The translations under genes and the position numbers were made by a program. This document shows positions 34,213 to 42,029 of a DNA stretch of 59,244 nt, in pieces (position 1 is the first letter of the stretch; each line of letters begins with the position of its first letter). The notes beneath the pieces were generated by a model, which saw only the letters and a list, made by a program, of their open reading frames with translations, was not told the origin of the DNA and did no database searches. Source of the DNA: VRUE01 sp036265675 (GTDB taxonomy: Bacteria > Actinomycetota > Thermoleophilia > Solirubrobacterales > 70-9); contig DATAOP010000070.1 in the NCBI GenBank assembly GCA_036265675.1, forward strand, positions 1 to 59,244, read 5' to 3'.

Positions 34213-35618
34213 GCCGCCACCTCCGCCTCGGCGTGCTTCGCCGGGAGTAGGCGGGGCCGCATCACGGCGATGACGGTCGTCAGCGAGAGGGCGATCAGGA
34301 TCGCCGCGCCCGCGAGGACGGTCGGGACGCCTTCGACGAGGGCGTGAGGCCCGGCGCCGCTGCTGGCGGCTGCGAAGACCGTAACCAGGGCGCCGACGCC
34401 GAGGGTGCCGCCGAGCTGGTGGGCGACGTTGACGAGCCCAGAGGCCGCGCCGGCGTCCGCGTCGGCGACCCCGGCGACCCCGGCGGTGGTCAGCGGCGTC
34501 AGGGCCGACCCGAGGCCGACTCCGAGCAGGATCAGCGGCGCCGCCATCTGGGTCAGGTAGTCGGCCCCCGGTGAGATCTGGCCCAGCCACAGCATCCCGG
34601 CGAGAGCGACCAAGAGGCCGGCGGCGAGGACCCGCAGCTCGCCGACCCGCGGCGCGACCCGCGGCACGACCCGCACCATCGCGAAGACGGAGAGGGTCAT
34701 CGGCAGGAACGCGGAGCCGGCGGCGAGCGCGCCGTAGCCCTGCACCACCTGCAGGTACTGGGTGAGGAAGAAGAAGGTCGAGTACATCGCCCCGACGACG
34801 AGGATGCGGGCGAGGTAGGCGCCGACCCGCTCGCGGCTGGCGAACAGCCGCAGCGGCGTGATCGGCTGCTCCGCACGCCGCTCGCCGACGACGAAGTAGG
34901 CCAGCAGCGTCGCCGCCGTGGCGAACGCAGCGAGCGTCAGGGAATTTCCCCAGCCGTCTTCCGCGGCCCGGACCAGACCGTAGACCAGCGCCGTCATCCC
35001 GAACGTCGAGCTCAGCGCCCCGGGAAGGTCGAAGCGGCCCTGGTGGCGTGGCGTCTCCGGCAGGTGGCGGGGCGCGAGCCAGATCAGGGCTGCGCCGAGC
35101 GGGACGTTGATGAAGAGGCCGCAGCGCCACGAGATCCAGGAGGTGAGCATGCCCCCGAGCAGGAGGCCGATGCTGCCGCCGGCGCCGGCGACGGCGCTGT
35201 ACCAGGCGACCGCGCGGGTGCGCTCGGGACCCTCGGGGAAGCTCACGGTCAGCAGCGCGAGGGTCGAGGGCGCGGCGATCGCGGCGCCGATCCCCTGCAA
35301 GGCGCGGGCGCCGAGCAGCCAGGCCGGCGACTGGGCGACCCCGCCGAGCATCGAGGCGAAGGTGAAGAGGGCGATCCCGGCGATGAAGACCCGGCGGCGG
35401 CCGAGGATGTCGCCGGCACGGGCGCCGAGCAGGAGCAGGCCGCCGAAGGTGAGGGTGTAGGCGTTCTGTACCCAGGAGAGCCCGGTGGTAGAGAGGCCGA
35501 GGTCCCGATGGATGCTCGGCAGGGCGGTGATCACCACCGAGATGTCGAGGATGATCATCAGGTAGCAGCCGAGGATGATCGCGAGGGAGAAGGCGTTTCG
35601 GGGAGAGGCTTGGGTCAT
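34209..35618 (-). CDS. MFS drug-efflux transporter (DHA2/EmrB-QacA type, 14 helices)
   Basis: The protein has 469 residues. Hydrophobic segments fit 14 transmembrane helices. The N-terminal helix has LDISVVITALPSIHRDLGLS with the D1 motif, followed by WVQNAYTLTFGGLLLLGARA and the motif A loop GARAGDILGRRRVF. The motif C region is AVAGAGGSIGLLLGGMLTSW, which indicates antiporter activity. Proteins of this type export toxic organic compounds using proton flow. ATG 35618 has an AAAGGA ribosome site. A divergent TetR gene and three palindromes lie in the 134-bp gap upstream, so induction by the exported compound is expected. Confidence 0.92.
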   Translation of the reverse strand: MTQASPRNAFSLAIILGCYLMIILDISVVITALPSIHRDLGLSTTGLSWVQNAYTLTFGGLLLLGARAGDILGRRRVFIAGIALFTFASMLGGVAQSPAWLLGARALQGIGAAIAAPSTLALLTVSFPEGPERTRAVAWYSAVAGAGGSIGLLLGGMLTSWISWRCGLFINVPLGAALIWLAPRHLPETPRHQGRFDLPGALSSTFGMTALVYGLVRAAEDGWGNSLTLAAFATAATLLAYFVVGERRAEQPITPLRLFASRERVGAYLARILVVGAMYSTFFFLTQYLQVVQGYGALAAGSAFLPMTLSVFAMVRVVPRVAPRVGELRVLAAGLLVALAGMLWLGQISPGADYLTQMAAPLILLGVGLGSALTPLTTAGVAGVADADAGAASGLVNVAHQLGGTLGVGALVTVFAAASSGAGPHALVEGVPTVLAGAAILIALSLTTVIAVMRPRLLPAKHAEAEVAA

Positions 35619-35655
35619 AGAGGTCCTTTTCAGAAGCGGAGCCCGGTGGTAAACT

Positions 35656-35724
35656 GGAGGCCTCCTCCGGGTAATTCGGAGGGAACCTCCGGTTAGGAAG
35701 AGAACTATACGGAGGGTACCTCCG
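35656..35724. promoter_or_regulatory. Operator cluster between MFS and TetR genes
   Basis: Three palindromes lie here: GGAGGCCTCC (35656-35665), CGGAGGGAACCTCCG (35677-35691) and CGGAGGGTACCTCCG (35710-35724). The last two are the same site, CGGAGG-N3-CCTCCG, with centres 33 bp apart, which puts them on the same helix face. TATACG at 35706-35711, just before the third site, may be the -10 of the TetR gene. The layout suits a TetR repressor controlling both divergent promoters. Confidence 0.7.
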
Positions 35725-35752
35725 GTTTGTCAAGGGATTTCTGGAGAAATTC

Positions 35753-36343
35753 ATGAACGCGAACCCGAATGACCTCGCAACCCTCGCTCCGCGGCCGAAG
35801 CGGGCCGATGCCCGCCGCAACTACGAGAAGCTGATCGCCGCCGCGCGTGCCGAGTTCGCCGAGCAGGGGACCGGCGCGACCCTCGAGGACGTCGCCGCTC
35901 GTGCCGGGGTCGGGATCGGAACGCTGTACCGCCACTTCCCGACCCGTCAGGACCTGCTCGAAGCGGTCTACCTGGGCGAAGTGGAGGCGATCTGCGCGTC
36001 GGCGCAGAAGTACGTCGACCAACCGCCGCTGGAGGCGCTGACCGGGTGGCTGCACGAGTTCGTCGGCTTCGCCGCGACGAAGCGCGCGCTGGCCGAGGAG
36101 CTCTTTGCCTATGTCGACCGCGACTCGCCCGTCTTCAGCTCCTGCGCGACGGCGATCTATGGCGCCGGCGAGGGCCTGCTCGAGCGCGCCCAGGATGCGG
36201 GTGCCGTCCGCGACGACGTCGACATCTCAGACGTCACGAAAATGGTCAGCGGCATCGCCGCGATTCGCAACGCCGACGCCGAGCAGATCGACCGCATCCT
36301 CGGGCTCGCGCTCGACGGGCTCCGCGCTCCTACTGCGAACTAG
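35753..36343 (+). CDS. TetR-family repressor, divergent to the MFS transporter
   Basis: The protein has 196 residues. The HTH shows YEKLIAAARAEFAEQGTGAT and LEDVAARAGVGIGTLYRHFP, very close to the TetR consensus. The ligand domain contains LTGWLHEFVGFAATKRALAE and AVRDDVDISDVTKMVSG. It belongs to a different branch from the PYLG regulators nearby. ATG 35753 has a GGAGA ribosome site about 8 nt upstream. It very likely binds the CGGAGG-N3-CCTCCG sites in front of it and controls itself and the MFS exporter. Its stop overlaps the stop of the convergent anti-sigma-like gene by 2 bp. Confidence 0.92.
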   Translation: MNANPNDLATLAPRPKRADARRNYEKLIAAARAEFAEQGTGATLEDVAARAGVGIGTLYRHFPTRQDLLEAVYLGEVEAICASAQKYVDQPPLEALTGWLHEFVGFAATKRALAEELFAYVDRDSPVFSSCATAIYGAGEGLLERAQDAGAVRDDVDISDVTKMVSGIAAIRNADAEQIDRILGLALDGLRAPTAN

Positions 36344-37626
36344 TTCGTTTCCTGCCGTTCGCGCCGTTCGCGCTGGAGCCGCTGCTTCCACGGCAGGACC
36401 GGAATGCCACGGCGGGCGCACCCCAGGCCTTCGGCCTGGGGCAGCAGACGCCATCTGTGCCCGGCATGGAGGCGGTACCCCCGCGGCATCTCCGCCGCGA
36501 GTTCCCGGATCAGCTTCGGGTAGCCGCCTTCCTTCGCCATCTCGTGGAGGATCGGCAAGTGCCTGGAGGTCGCCATCGCTTTCTCGGCTTCGGCGGCCGC
36601 GGCGCGGTCGCCCGTGCGGCGGGCCTCGCCCCACTGACGGAACCAGAGGCAGGTGATGGTCGACGTCACCGCGGCGCCCACCTGGTAGCGGCTGGTCGTC
36701 AGCCCTTCGTCGGGGACCATCCCGGGGTCGAAGCTCGCCGGCACCGGAATCCCCTTCAGCATTTCCCGGACCACCGCGTCGTGGTCGGCCGCCTTCACGA
36801 CGTTCGCCGGCATCGCGTCGAGCCAGGTCTGCAGATCAACCCGCGTCAGCCAGCCGAGCCGTTCTTCGAAGGCGGCGAGATTCGGCACCGCGGCGCGCAG
36901 TTCGAGCAGGTAGCCGTTTTCCTTCCAGACGGCGGCCATCTCGCGGTCGCCCGGTCCGCCCGATTCGATCACGTGCCTTCCGGCCGCGTCCTGGATGACG
37001 ATCCTGCCGGCCCGGGTGTTGACGAGGGCCGTCGTGTCGAGCACGGGCAGGTGGATCGGATGGGGCACCGCACCCCATCCGAAGCCGAGATCGTCGGTGT
37101 GCCAGCTCAGTTCGACCTTGCGCTGCCTGACCGATGCCGGAGCCAGGCCGCGCTCGGTGCCGTCGGGCAGGATCCGGACCGAGTCGGGCGGGACCGGCCT
37201 GCCGGTGACGAATTCCATCGAGCCCGCTCCGGCGCTGCCCTTCGGCAGATACTGACCGTGCCCGGCCTCGTAGATGTCCTCGACCCGCCAGCCCGGCCCC
37301 TCGAGCAGCAGAAGCGGCGACGATTCGGCGAAGCGCACCAGCTCGGCGCCATAGGCGCGCTGCGACTCCGACGCGCCGCCGCCGACGAGGAGGACGATCG
37401 CGGCCACCACGGCGGCGGCCACCGCACCGGCGGCGACGACCAGAGCGGAGCGGCTCGGACGGCGAGTCCCCGCCGGGCGAGCTGCGGTTTCGCCGGCGAG
37501 GGCGGACTCGGCGACGAGCGCCCGGCCGAGCGCCGCTTCTCCGCCGCCGAGATCGAGCGCCGCGAGCGCCTCAGACGGGAGCGGGTTGGCCGCGCGCAGC
37601 GCGCCTTCGATCCTCTCGGTGCTCAT
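36340..37626 (-). CDS. Membrane protein paired with ECF sigma factor (anti-sigma-like)
   Basis: This 428-residue protein has a cytosolic N-terminus of about 60 residues (MSTERIEGALRAANPLPSEA), one transmembrane helix (about 60-82) and a large outer domain with LLLEGPGWRVEDIYEAGHGQ and VWKENGYLLELRAAVPNLAA. This is the layout of the CU044_5270-type partners encoded after many actinobacterial sigma factors. The ATG overlaps the sigma stop (ATGA), supporting a sigma/anti-sigma pair, although the N-terminus has no zinc-binding motif. The C-terminal 60 residues are unusually basic and without family features. The signal is unknown. Confidence 0.75.
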   Translation of the reverse strand: MSTERIEGALRAANPLPSEALAALDLGGGEAALGRALVAESALAGETAARPAGTRRPSRSALVVAAGAVAAAVVAAIVLLVGGGASESQRAYGAELVRFAESSPLLLLEGPGWRVEDIYEAGHGQYLPKGSAGAGSMEFVTGRPVPPDSVRILPDGTERGLAPASVRQRKVELSWHTDDLGFGWGAVPHPIHLPVLDTTALVNTRAGRIVIQDAAGRHVIESGGPGDREMAAVWKENGYLLELRAAVPNLAAFEERLGWLTRVDLQTWLDAMPANVVKAADHDAVVREMLKGIPVPASFDPGMVPDEGLTTSRYQVGAAVTSTITCLWFRQWGEARRTGDRAAAAEAEKAMATSRHLPILHEMAKEGGYPKLIRELAAEMPRGYRLHAGHRWRLLPQAEGLGCARRGIPVLPWKQRLQRERRERQETN

Positions 37627-38195
37627 CCTGCCTCCTCGACTTCGATCTCCGCGGTGCGCGGATTGCTCGGCTGTCGTTCGGCGAGCCGCGCGCGCAGCCG
37701 GCGACGGGCGCGATGCAGTCGGGTGCGGGCCGCCAGCGGCGAGATATCGAGTGCCCGCGCTGCCTCGGTCGGCGTCAGCTCCTCCCAGCCGATCAGCATC
37801 AGGAGCTCGCGATCGGCCTCCCTCAACTCGGCCAGCGCCTCGAGGATCGGGCCGTCCTCGCGCGGCGGCCGGGCCGGAAGTCGGCGGCGGAGCTCGCCTC
37901 GGAGTCGCTCGGTGAGGCGGTCACGGCGGCGGGCGCCGCGGACCTGGTTGGCGAGGACCCGGCGCGCGGTCCCATACAGCCAGAGGCGCGCCTCGTCCCC
38001 CGGCGGCACGTCGCCGAGGCGACGCCAGGCGATCAGGAAGGTCTCGGCGACGACGTCGGCGGCGTCGTCGGAATCGGCGCTGCGGCGCAGCGCGTAGCCG
38101 AGCAGCTCGCGGGCGTGCCGGCGATAGAGGTCGGAGAAGCGAACCTCGGCGAGCTCACGTGTCAGGTCGCCGGACGCGGCGAGGTCGCGCTTCAT
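37623..38195 (-). CDS. ECF-type RNA polymerase sigma factor
   Basis: The protein has 190 residues. Region 2 is FSDLYRRHARELLGYALRRS and DVVAETFLIAWRRLGDVPPG, and region 4 is ALAELREADRELLMLIGWEE with the HTH LTPTEAARALDISPLAARTR. The linker has the RLWLYGTARRVLANQVR segment. No extra C-terminal domain is present. ATG 38195 is the first start before region 2; the upstream frame is Arg-rich noise. It is cotranscribed with the membrane partner that probably holds it inactive. The recognised promoter is unknown. Confidence 0.93.
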   Translation of the reverse strand: MKRDLAASGDLTRELAEVRFSDLYRRHARELLGYALRRSADSDDAADVVAETFLIAWRRLGDVPPGDEARLWLYGTARRVLANQVRGARRRDRLTERLRGELRRRLPARPPREDGPILEALAELREADRELLMLIGWEELTPTEAARALDISPLAARTRLHRARRRLRARLAERQPSNPRTAEIEVEEAG

Positions 38196-38253
38196 CGTCC
38201 ATCCATGTCCGGCACGGGCTCCCGCGTTACACCCCGCCGGGGAACGGCAGAGA

Positions 38254-38547
38254 TCAGACCTTGAGCTGCGCTCCGACCTCGTATTTCTCGACCGAGACCC
38301 GCTGGCCCATTCCCGGCCCGGGCGGGTCCATCGAGTCCAGCGCGCGGTCACCCTGGTCGTAGTCGTCCTCGGTCTCGAAGAGGATGATGCCGAGCGAGCG
38401 ACCGTTCTCCTTGTCGTTCAGGAGGAGGAACTCCTTGGCAGGGACGCCTTCGGGCGGGCCGGCGTCGGATTCGGAGCGGATCTGCGAGGCCGTCTCCTCC
38501 AGGGTCTGGGCGTCGGCGCCCTCGAACCGGACAACTCGTGCGTACAT
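38254..38547 (-). CDS. Small ABM-like (dimeric alpha-beta barrel) protein
   Basis: This 97-residue cytosolic protein starts MYARVVRFEGADAQTLEETA and has FLLLNDKENGRSLGIILFET, ending with RVSVEKYEVGAQLKV. The two beta-alpha-beta halves fit the ferredoxin-like fold of antibiotic-biosynthesis-monooxygenase-related proteins, many of which have no known activity. The ATG at 38547 has a strong GAGGAGGT ribosome site. It stands alone between the sigma factor and the double TetR gene. No catalytic residue can be assigned. Confidence 0.78.
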   Translation of the reverse strand: MYARVVRFEGADAQTLEETASQIRSESDAGPPEGVPAKEFLLLNDKENGRSLGIILFETEDDYDQGDRALDSMDPPGPGMGQRVSVEKYEVGAQLKV

Positions 38548-38617
38548 CGCTACCTCCTCGGCAGGATTATCGATGGTGCGACCGAGCCTAACGCGGGACG
38601 GCGGCAGGTTCAGCCGA

Positions 38618-39913
38618 TCACCATTTCTCCTGCGCCTCGGTTGCCCGCTCGTAAGCCTCCTCGGCGCCGATGAAGGGCGACAGGGTCATGTAGGTCGCCA
38701 GCGGCGCCAGCTCCGGCAGCGTCTCGGGGCCGTGCCGCTTGACCTGGTCGTGGATCAGGGCATAGATCGCGCCGCCGATCGCCTCGGCCGCGATCGGCGG
38801 AGTGTCCGGAGCGCGTTCGTAGCCCGGCGTCAGCAGCACCTCGAGGCCTTCCATCACCCGGTCCCGCGTCTGCAGCGCCTTCCTCCCGACCGTGTACATC
38901 TCGACCGCGCCGAGCCGCGTGTACTCGGGCTCTTCGATCCCGAACGCGAACATCGCCTCGTAGGCCGCGCGGACCGACTCCTCCCAGCTTTTCGCCCTGC
39001 GGAAGGCGGGCAGGACGGTCCCGAGCATCTGCGCCGAGCCGCTGTCGAGGGCGGCGAGGAAGGCCTCCTCTTTGCTCTCGAAATGCCCGTAGAAGACCCG
39101 CTGCGAGGTGGCGGCGAGTTTGACGACTTCGGCAACCTTCGTCTCCTTGTAGCCCTTCTCGGCGACGATCGCGGCAAGCGCCCGGAGGACCCGCTCCGGC
39201 GGGTGGGCGACGGCCTGCCGCTCGGCGAACGGCCGGGCCTTGCGGCCGCGCCGCCGCAGCGCCTCGAGCGGGCCGGGCGGCGGCGGGTAGGAGAGCCCCC
39301 AATCGGCGATCTCCTTCGCCAACCGCGGGAGCTGGTCGGCTTCGTTGCTGTAGAGGCGCTTGTGGATCACCTTCTGGAGACCGCCGATCAGCGCCCGCAC
39401 CATCTGCGGCGGCGTCCCCCTGCGCCCCGGGATCTGGTTCAGCTGTTCGACCCCGAACTGTTCGAAGATGTCGAGGGCCCGCTCGACGGTCGCTTCCCCC
39501 TCGGGGCCGGCCGCGTAGACCTCGATGAACCCCATCCGCGAAGCCGCCGGCTGGGAGGCGATCAGGCTGAGGAAGGCTTCGACGGCCTGGTGGACTTTCG
39601 CCTCTCCGGTCGGCGCGTCCTCGGCCCGCTCGATTGCGGCGATCGTCGGCTCTACTAAGGCTTCGACCGCCGCCAGCAGGCACTCCTTCTTGTTCGCGAA
39701 GTGCTCGTAGAAGGCGGCCCGGGAGACGCCGGCGAGTTTCGCCAGGTCGCCGATCTTCGTCGCCTCGTACCCCTGCTCGGAGCTGATCGCCACCATCGCC
39801 CCGAACAGGCGCTCGCGCTGGCTCCGCTGCGACTCCTCGGGAGCGTTTCCCCGACCGGGCCGCATCTTCATCGACCTCAGGTCTGCAGCGTTCCCCCATG
39901 GCGTGCGAACCAT
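38618..39913 (-). CDS. Second double TetR protein: two TetR units in one chain
   Basis: The protein has 431 residues. Unit 1 has LFGAMVAISSEQGYEATKIG and DLAKLAGVSRAAFYEHFANK, then a ligand domain with FLSLIASQPAASRMGFIEVY. Unit 2 (from about 235) has VLRALAAIVAEKGYKETKVA and EVVKLAATSQRVFYGHFESK, then EPEYTRLGAVEMYTVG and ends MTLSPFIGAEEAYE. Both HTH motifs keep the FY-x-HF-x-x-K signature, so both should bind DNA. A Pro/Arg-rich linker (about 205-232) joins them. The start ATG 39913 is 9 nt after TATGGT; ATG 39871 is an alternative. It differs from the double TetR at 31.8 kb in sequence, so the fusions may have arisen separately. Confidence 0.88.
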   Translation of the reverse strand: MVRTPWGNAADLRSMKMRPGRGNAPEESQRSQRERLFGAMVAISSEQGYEATKIGDLAKLAGVSRAAFYEHFANKKECLLAAVEALVEPTIAAIERAEDAPTGEAKVHQAVEAFLSLIASQPAASRMGFIEVYAAGPEGEATVERALDIFEQFGVEQLNQIPGRRGTPPQMVRALIGGLQKVIHKRLYSNEADQLPRLAKEIADWGLSYPPPPGPLEALRRRGRKARPFAERQAVAHPPERVLRALAAIVAEKGYKETKVAEVVKLAATSQRVFYGHFESKEEAFLAALDSGSAQMLGTVLPAFRRAKSWEESVRAAYEAMFAFGIEEPEYTRLGAVEMYTVGRKALQTRDRVMEGLEVLLTPGYERAPDTPPIAAEAIGGAIYALIHDQVKRHGPETLPELAPLATYMTLSPFIGAEEAYERATEAQEKW

Positions 39914-40347
39914 TGCCCGCCAACCATAGCCGGGTACCTATATTGCACTCAAATCTCCGATCGGCTCGCGAAATACTGCGGTATGTCGTAGTCTCATTTA
40001 TACCGAGGTCTTGTGCGGGCGCGGAAGCCGCGTTACACAGGGCTTAACCGGACTTTCCGCAATGACACCGTCCGACCGCTATCACGCTGAGCTGACCTTT
40101 GAGCAGCCAGTGAAATTTCCAATTGTTCTCGGATCGAAACTACGTACCGGTCTGTTCATAAGGCACACGCGGGTTCCAAAGGTGGTTCTGGGCACGGATC
40201 GCGGGGCTAGGGACCGTAGTGGTACGCAGGAGAACCAATACGGCGCCATGCCCCGCAATCGGCGCTGTAGACCCGATTTACCCTTAAGACAGGGGTTTTT
40301 CGAGAGCCTCGAATGCTGGGCTCCCGCCACCCGAAGTCCGTCCAGAC
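39914..40347. other. Lower-GC intergenic region without a recognisable gene
   Basis: This stretch of about 430 bp is clearly richer in A and T than the surroundings and uses none of the local codon habits. Frames through it are short or have mixed composition. A GCGCC/GGCGC pair (40243-40265) could form a small hairpin. TCTGTTCATAAGG near 40151 partly resembles the promoter motif described downstream. It may hold regulatory sites or decayed sequence. Confidence 0.4.
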
Positions 40348-40376
40348 TTGACTTTATGGTCCAGCTGTGTTCCGAT
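40348..40376 (+). promoter_or_regulatory. Promoter P1 of the TTGAC-N-TGTTC family
   Basis: TTGACT at 40348-40353, a 17-bp spacer and TCCGAT at 40371-40376. The spacer shares TGGTCCA and TGTGT with the promoter at 40995. It lies about 40 bp upstream of the TetR half-gene and is the first of three similar promoters within 1.6 kb. Confidence 0.6.
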
Positions 40377-40416
40377 TTAGAGGCAAACCCACGGACGTGC
40401 GAGGAAGCGGTAGCGG

Positions 40417-40938
40417 GTGTTGGTGAGCCAAGAGAACGGCGGCAGGAAGATCGGTCAGCTGGGGTCCGGGGAGTCATCGGCGGCCGCCGCAAGACGCGGG
40501 AAGGCGCGCTTCCTGCCGAGCTTCGCGGCACTCAAGGACCGCGTCACCATGGCGTGCTCCGGCCAGGAGTCGTGGGAGGCGAGGGTCGTCGCCGGGATCA
40601 GGGCGGTGCTCGAGTTCGCCGCGTCCGATCCGCAGGGCGCGCATGCGCTCACCGTCGATGCACGCCGGCGGACGTCCGGCGAGGTCGACCTCGAGCAGGA
40701 GGCGATTTCCTACTTCGCCGAACTCCTTCGTCAGGTGGTGGCCGTCGAGAGGCGCTTTGCGATCTCCAACGAGGAGGCGATCGTCGAGTCGATTGCGGTC
40801 ATCGTCCGGGGCCACCTCCAGCTCGGGACCGCTGCCGCCCTGCCCGACCTCGCGCCGGATCTCATCTACGTCACCCTGATGCCGTACCTCGGAATCGCTG
40901 ACGCAGGGCGCTGGGCCTCGTCCTCCGCAGTCACCTAA
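40417..40938 (+). CDS. TetR ligand-binding-domain protein lacking the DNA-binding helix-turn-helix
   Basis: The protein has 173 residues. After an uninformative N-terminus (Gly/Ser/Ala/Arg-rich, about 35 residues) the region WEARVVAGIRAVLEFAASDP to LAPDLIYVTLMPYLGIADAG aligns with the ligand domain of the neighbouring PYLG regulators. The HTH that should precede it is absent, and I found no HTH-like coding in the upstream 400 bp. It has its own promoter and a GAGGA-like ribosome site, so it may be a functional dimerisation or inducer-binding partner and not just a remnant. GTG 40417, TTG 40420 and GTG 40423 are alternative starts. Confidence 0.65.
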   Translation: MLVSQENGGRKIGQLGSGESSAAAARRGKARFLPSFAALKDRVTMACSGQESWEARVVAGIRAVLEFAASDPQGAHALTVDARRRTSGEVDLEQEAISYFAELLRQVVAVERRFAISNEEAIVESIAVIVRGHLQLGTAAALPDLAPDLIYVTLMPYLGIADAGRWASSSAVT

Positions 40939-40994
40939 CGGTACGCGCAGTTTTGCTTTAACAGGCATATGAGGAACCGTCCTGGGACTATCGC

Positions 40995-41023
40995 TTGACT
41001 TTACGGTCCATTCCTGTTCTGAT
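40995..41023 (+). promoter_or_regulatory. Promoter P2 of the TTGAC-N-TGTTC family
   Basis: TTGACT at 40995-41000, a 17-bp spacer and TCTGAT at 41018-41023; the transcript start is expected 7 nt further, exactly at the ATG of the next gene at 41031. It agrees with P1 at TTGACTTTA, GGTCCA and TGTTC/TGTGTTC positions. Confidence 0.65.
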
Positions 41024-41030
41024 AATGAGG

Positions 41031-41759
41031 ATGCGAGAAACGTCTCGTAAGCACCCTCGCAGCTGGCATGCCAGGCCAGGGCCGTCCCGTCCCTTCCCTG
41101 TACGGCACGGCCCGATCGTCAACGCGGACGGCCCGGGAAAGACCGGTGTTCGGCTTCCCCGGGCCGTTCTGCGTCCATCGCCGATCCTGGCGCTGTTCCT
41201 CGGCGCCCTCTCACTCGCTCTCACCGTCGGTCCTGCCGCTGCGCAGGCATCCGACCTCGGGCTCTGGGTCGACCTGGCGGGCGGGCGGATGGGCGGCGTC
41301 CAATGGTCCGTCAAGGTCGCGAGATTCGTCGCTTCCGCGGACGCCGGGAAGAGCGTGTCGGCGCGTCCCTGCCTCCAGGTCGGGACCAAACGCGAACGCA
41401 GCCGCTGGGACTACGACGGCAGCCGCTACCAGGGATGCGTCGATCGCTCCAGCAGACTCGCTGCGACCGAGGCGCCCCTGATCGTCACCGGGGCCCAGGC
41501 CACGGCCGGCCTCCGGGTCAGCCTGACGGCGGTCGGGATCCTTGCCTCTCCCGCCGCCCGCAGGGTCGTTGTGACCTACGAAGACGGGCGCCAGGCGACC
41601 ATCCACCTGCAGCGGCCGAGCCCGAGCATGCAACGGAGAGCCGGCCTGGCCCGCTTCCGCTACGCCGCATTCGCGGTTCCCGGCACCTGGTCGGTGCAGC
41701 GGGTGGTCACCGAGAGCGCCTCCGGCCGGACGCTCTGGGACAGCGTCGCCGCCGCCTGA
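41031..41759 (+). CDS. Secreted protein of unknown function
   Basis: This protein of about 242 residues has a long basic, Pro/Arg/His-rich N-terminus (1-50), a hydrophobic signal or anchor (LALFLGALSLALTVGPAAAQA, about 51-71) and a beta-rich outer domain. Two Cys (in ARPCLQVG and YQGCVDRS) could form a disulfide. The region LRVSLTAVGILASPAARRVV and YEDGRQATIHLQRPS suggests an Ig-like sandwich. The frame opens earlier at TTG 40995, but that codon is the -35 box, so ATG 41031 (leaderless) or ATG 41025 is preferred. It shares its promoter type with the giant-protein operon and may belong to the same programme. Confidence 0.65.
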   Translation: MRETSRKHPRSWHARPGPSRPFPVRHGPIVNADGPGKTGVRLPRAVLRPSPILALFLGALSLALTVGPAAAQASDLGLWVDLAGGRMGGVQWSVKVARFVASADAGKSVSARPCLQVGTKRERSRWDYDGSRYQGCVDRSSRLAATEAPLIVTGAQATAGLRVSLTAVGILASPAARRVVVTYEDGRQATIHLQRPSPSMQRRAGLARFRYAAFAVPGTWSVQRVVTESASGRTLWDSVAAA

Positions 41760-41892
41760 GCCGCCGATTCTGGCCTTTTTTGAGATTTGGTACCCCTGTG
41801 GTACGGCAAATTTCTCTTATCTACATCCCACGGCTTCCGGCATCACGAGCGCGTTTCAACGACTTTTGATAGGCCGCGTAATTCCCAAGTAC

Positions 41893-41921
41893 TTGACAGA
41901 ACGGTAGATCTCTGTTCTCAT
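41893..41921 (+). promoter_or_regulatory. Promoter P3 of the TTGAC-N-TGTTC family (giant-protein operon)
   Basis: TTGACA at 41893-41898, a 17-bp spacer with CGGT and CTCTGT, then TCTCAT at 41916-41921. It precedes the short leader frame and the operon of four large secreted proteins. The preceding 130 bp (41760-41892) contain AT-rich sequence and no gene. Confidence 0.6.
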
Positions 41922-41936
41922 TACCGACGGAGAGAG

Positions 41937-42029
41937 ATGAACGGCCCCTTGGATCGCTCGGGGGATCTGCAATCGCAGGTCATGGCAAGAGCGGAGGCGG
42001 CCAGGGAACGAGGGAGAAGGATCGAGTGA
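41937..42029 (+). CDS. Putative 30-residue leader peptide of the giant-protein operon
   Basis: The frame starts at ATG 41937 after a GGAGAGAG ribosome site and ends at TGA 42027-42029, overlapping the GTG start of the next gene (GTGA). The product is hydrophilic, with MNGPLDRSGDLQSQVMARAE followed by a basic end. It has no signal peptide. It lies 16 bp behind promoter P3. It may couple translation of the large gene or be a regulatory leader; it could also be a chance frame. Confidence 0.45.
   Translation: MNGPLDRSGDLQSQVMARAEAARERGRRIE

Noticed and set aside
40011..40901. 297-codon plus-strand frame across the AT-rich gap and the TetR half-gene
   Set aside because: It runs out of frame through a recognisable TetR ligand domain, and its product is Arg/Gly-rich without motifs.
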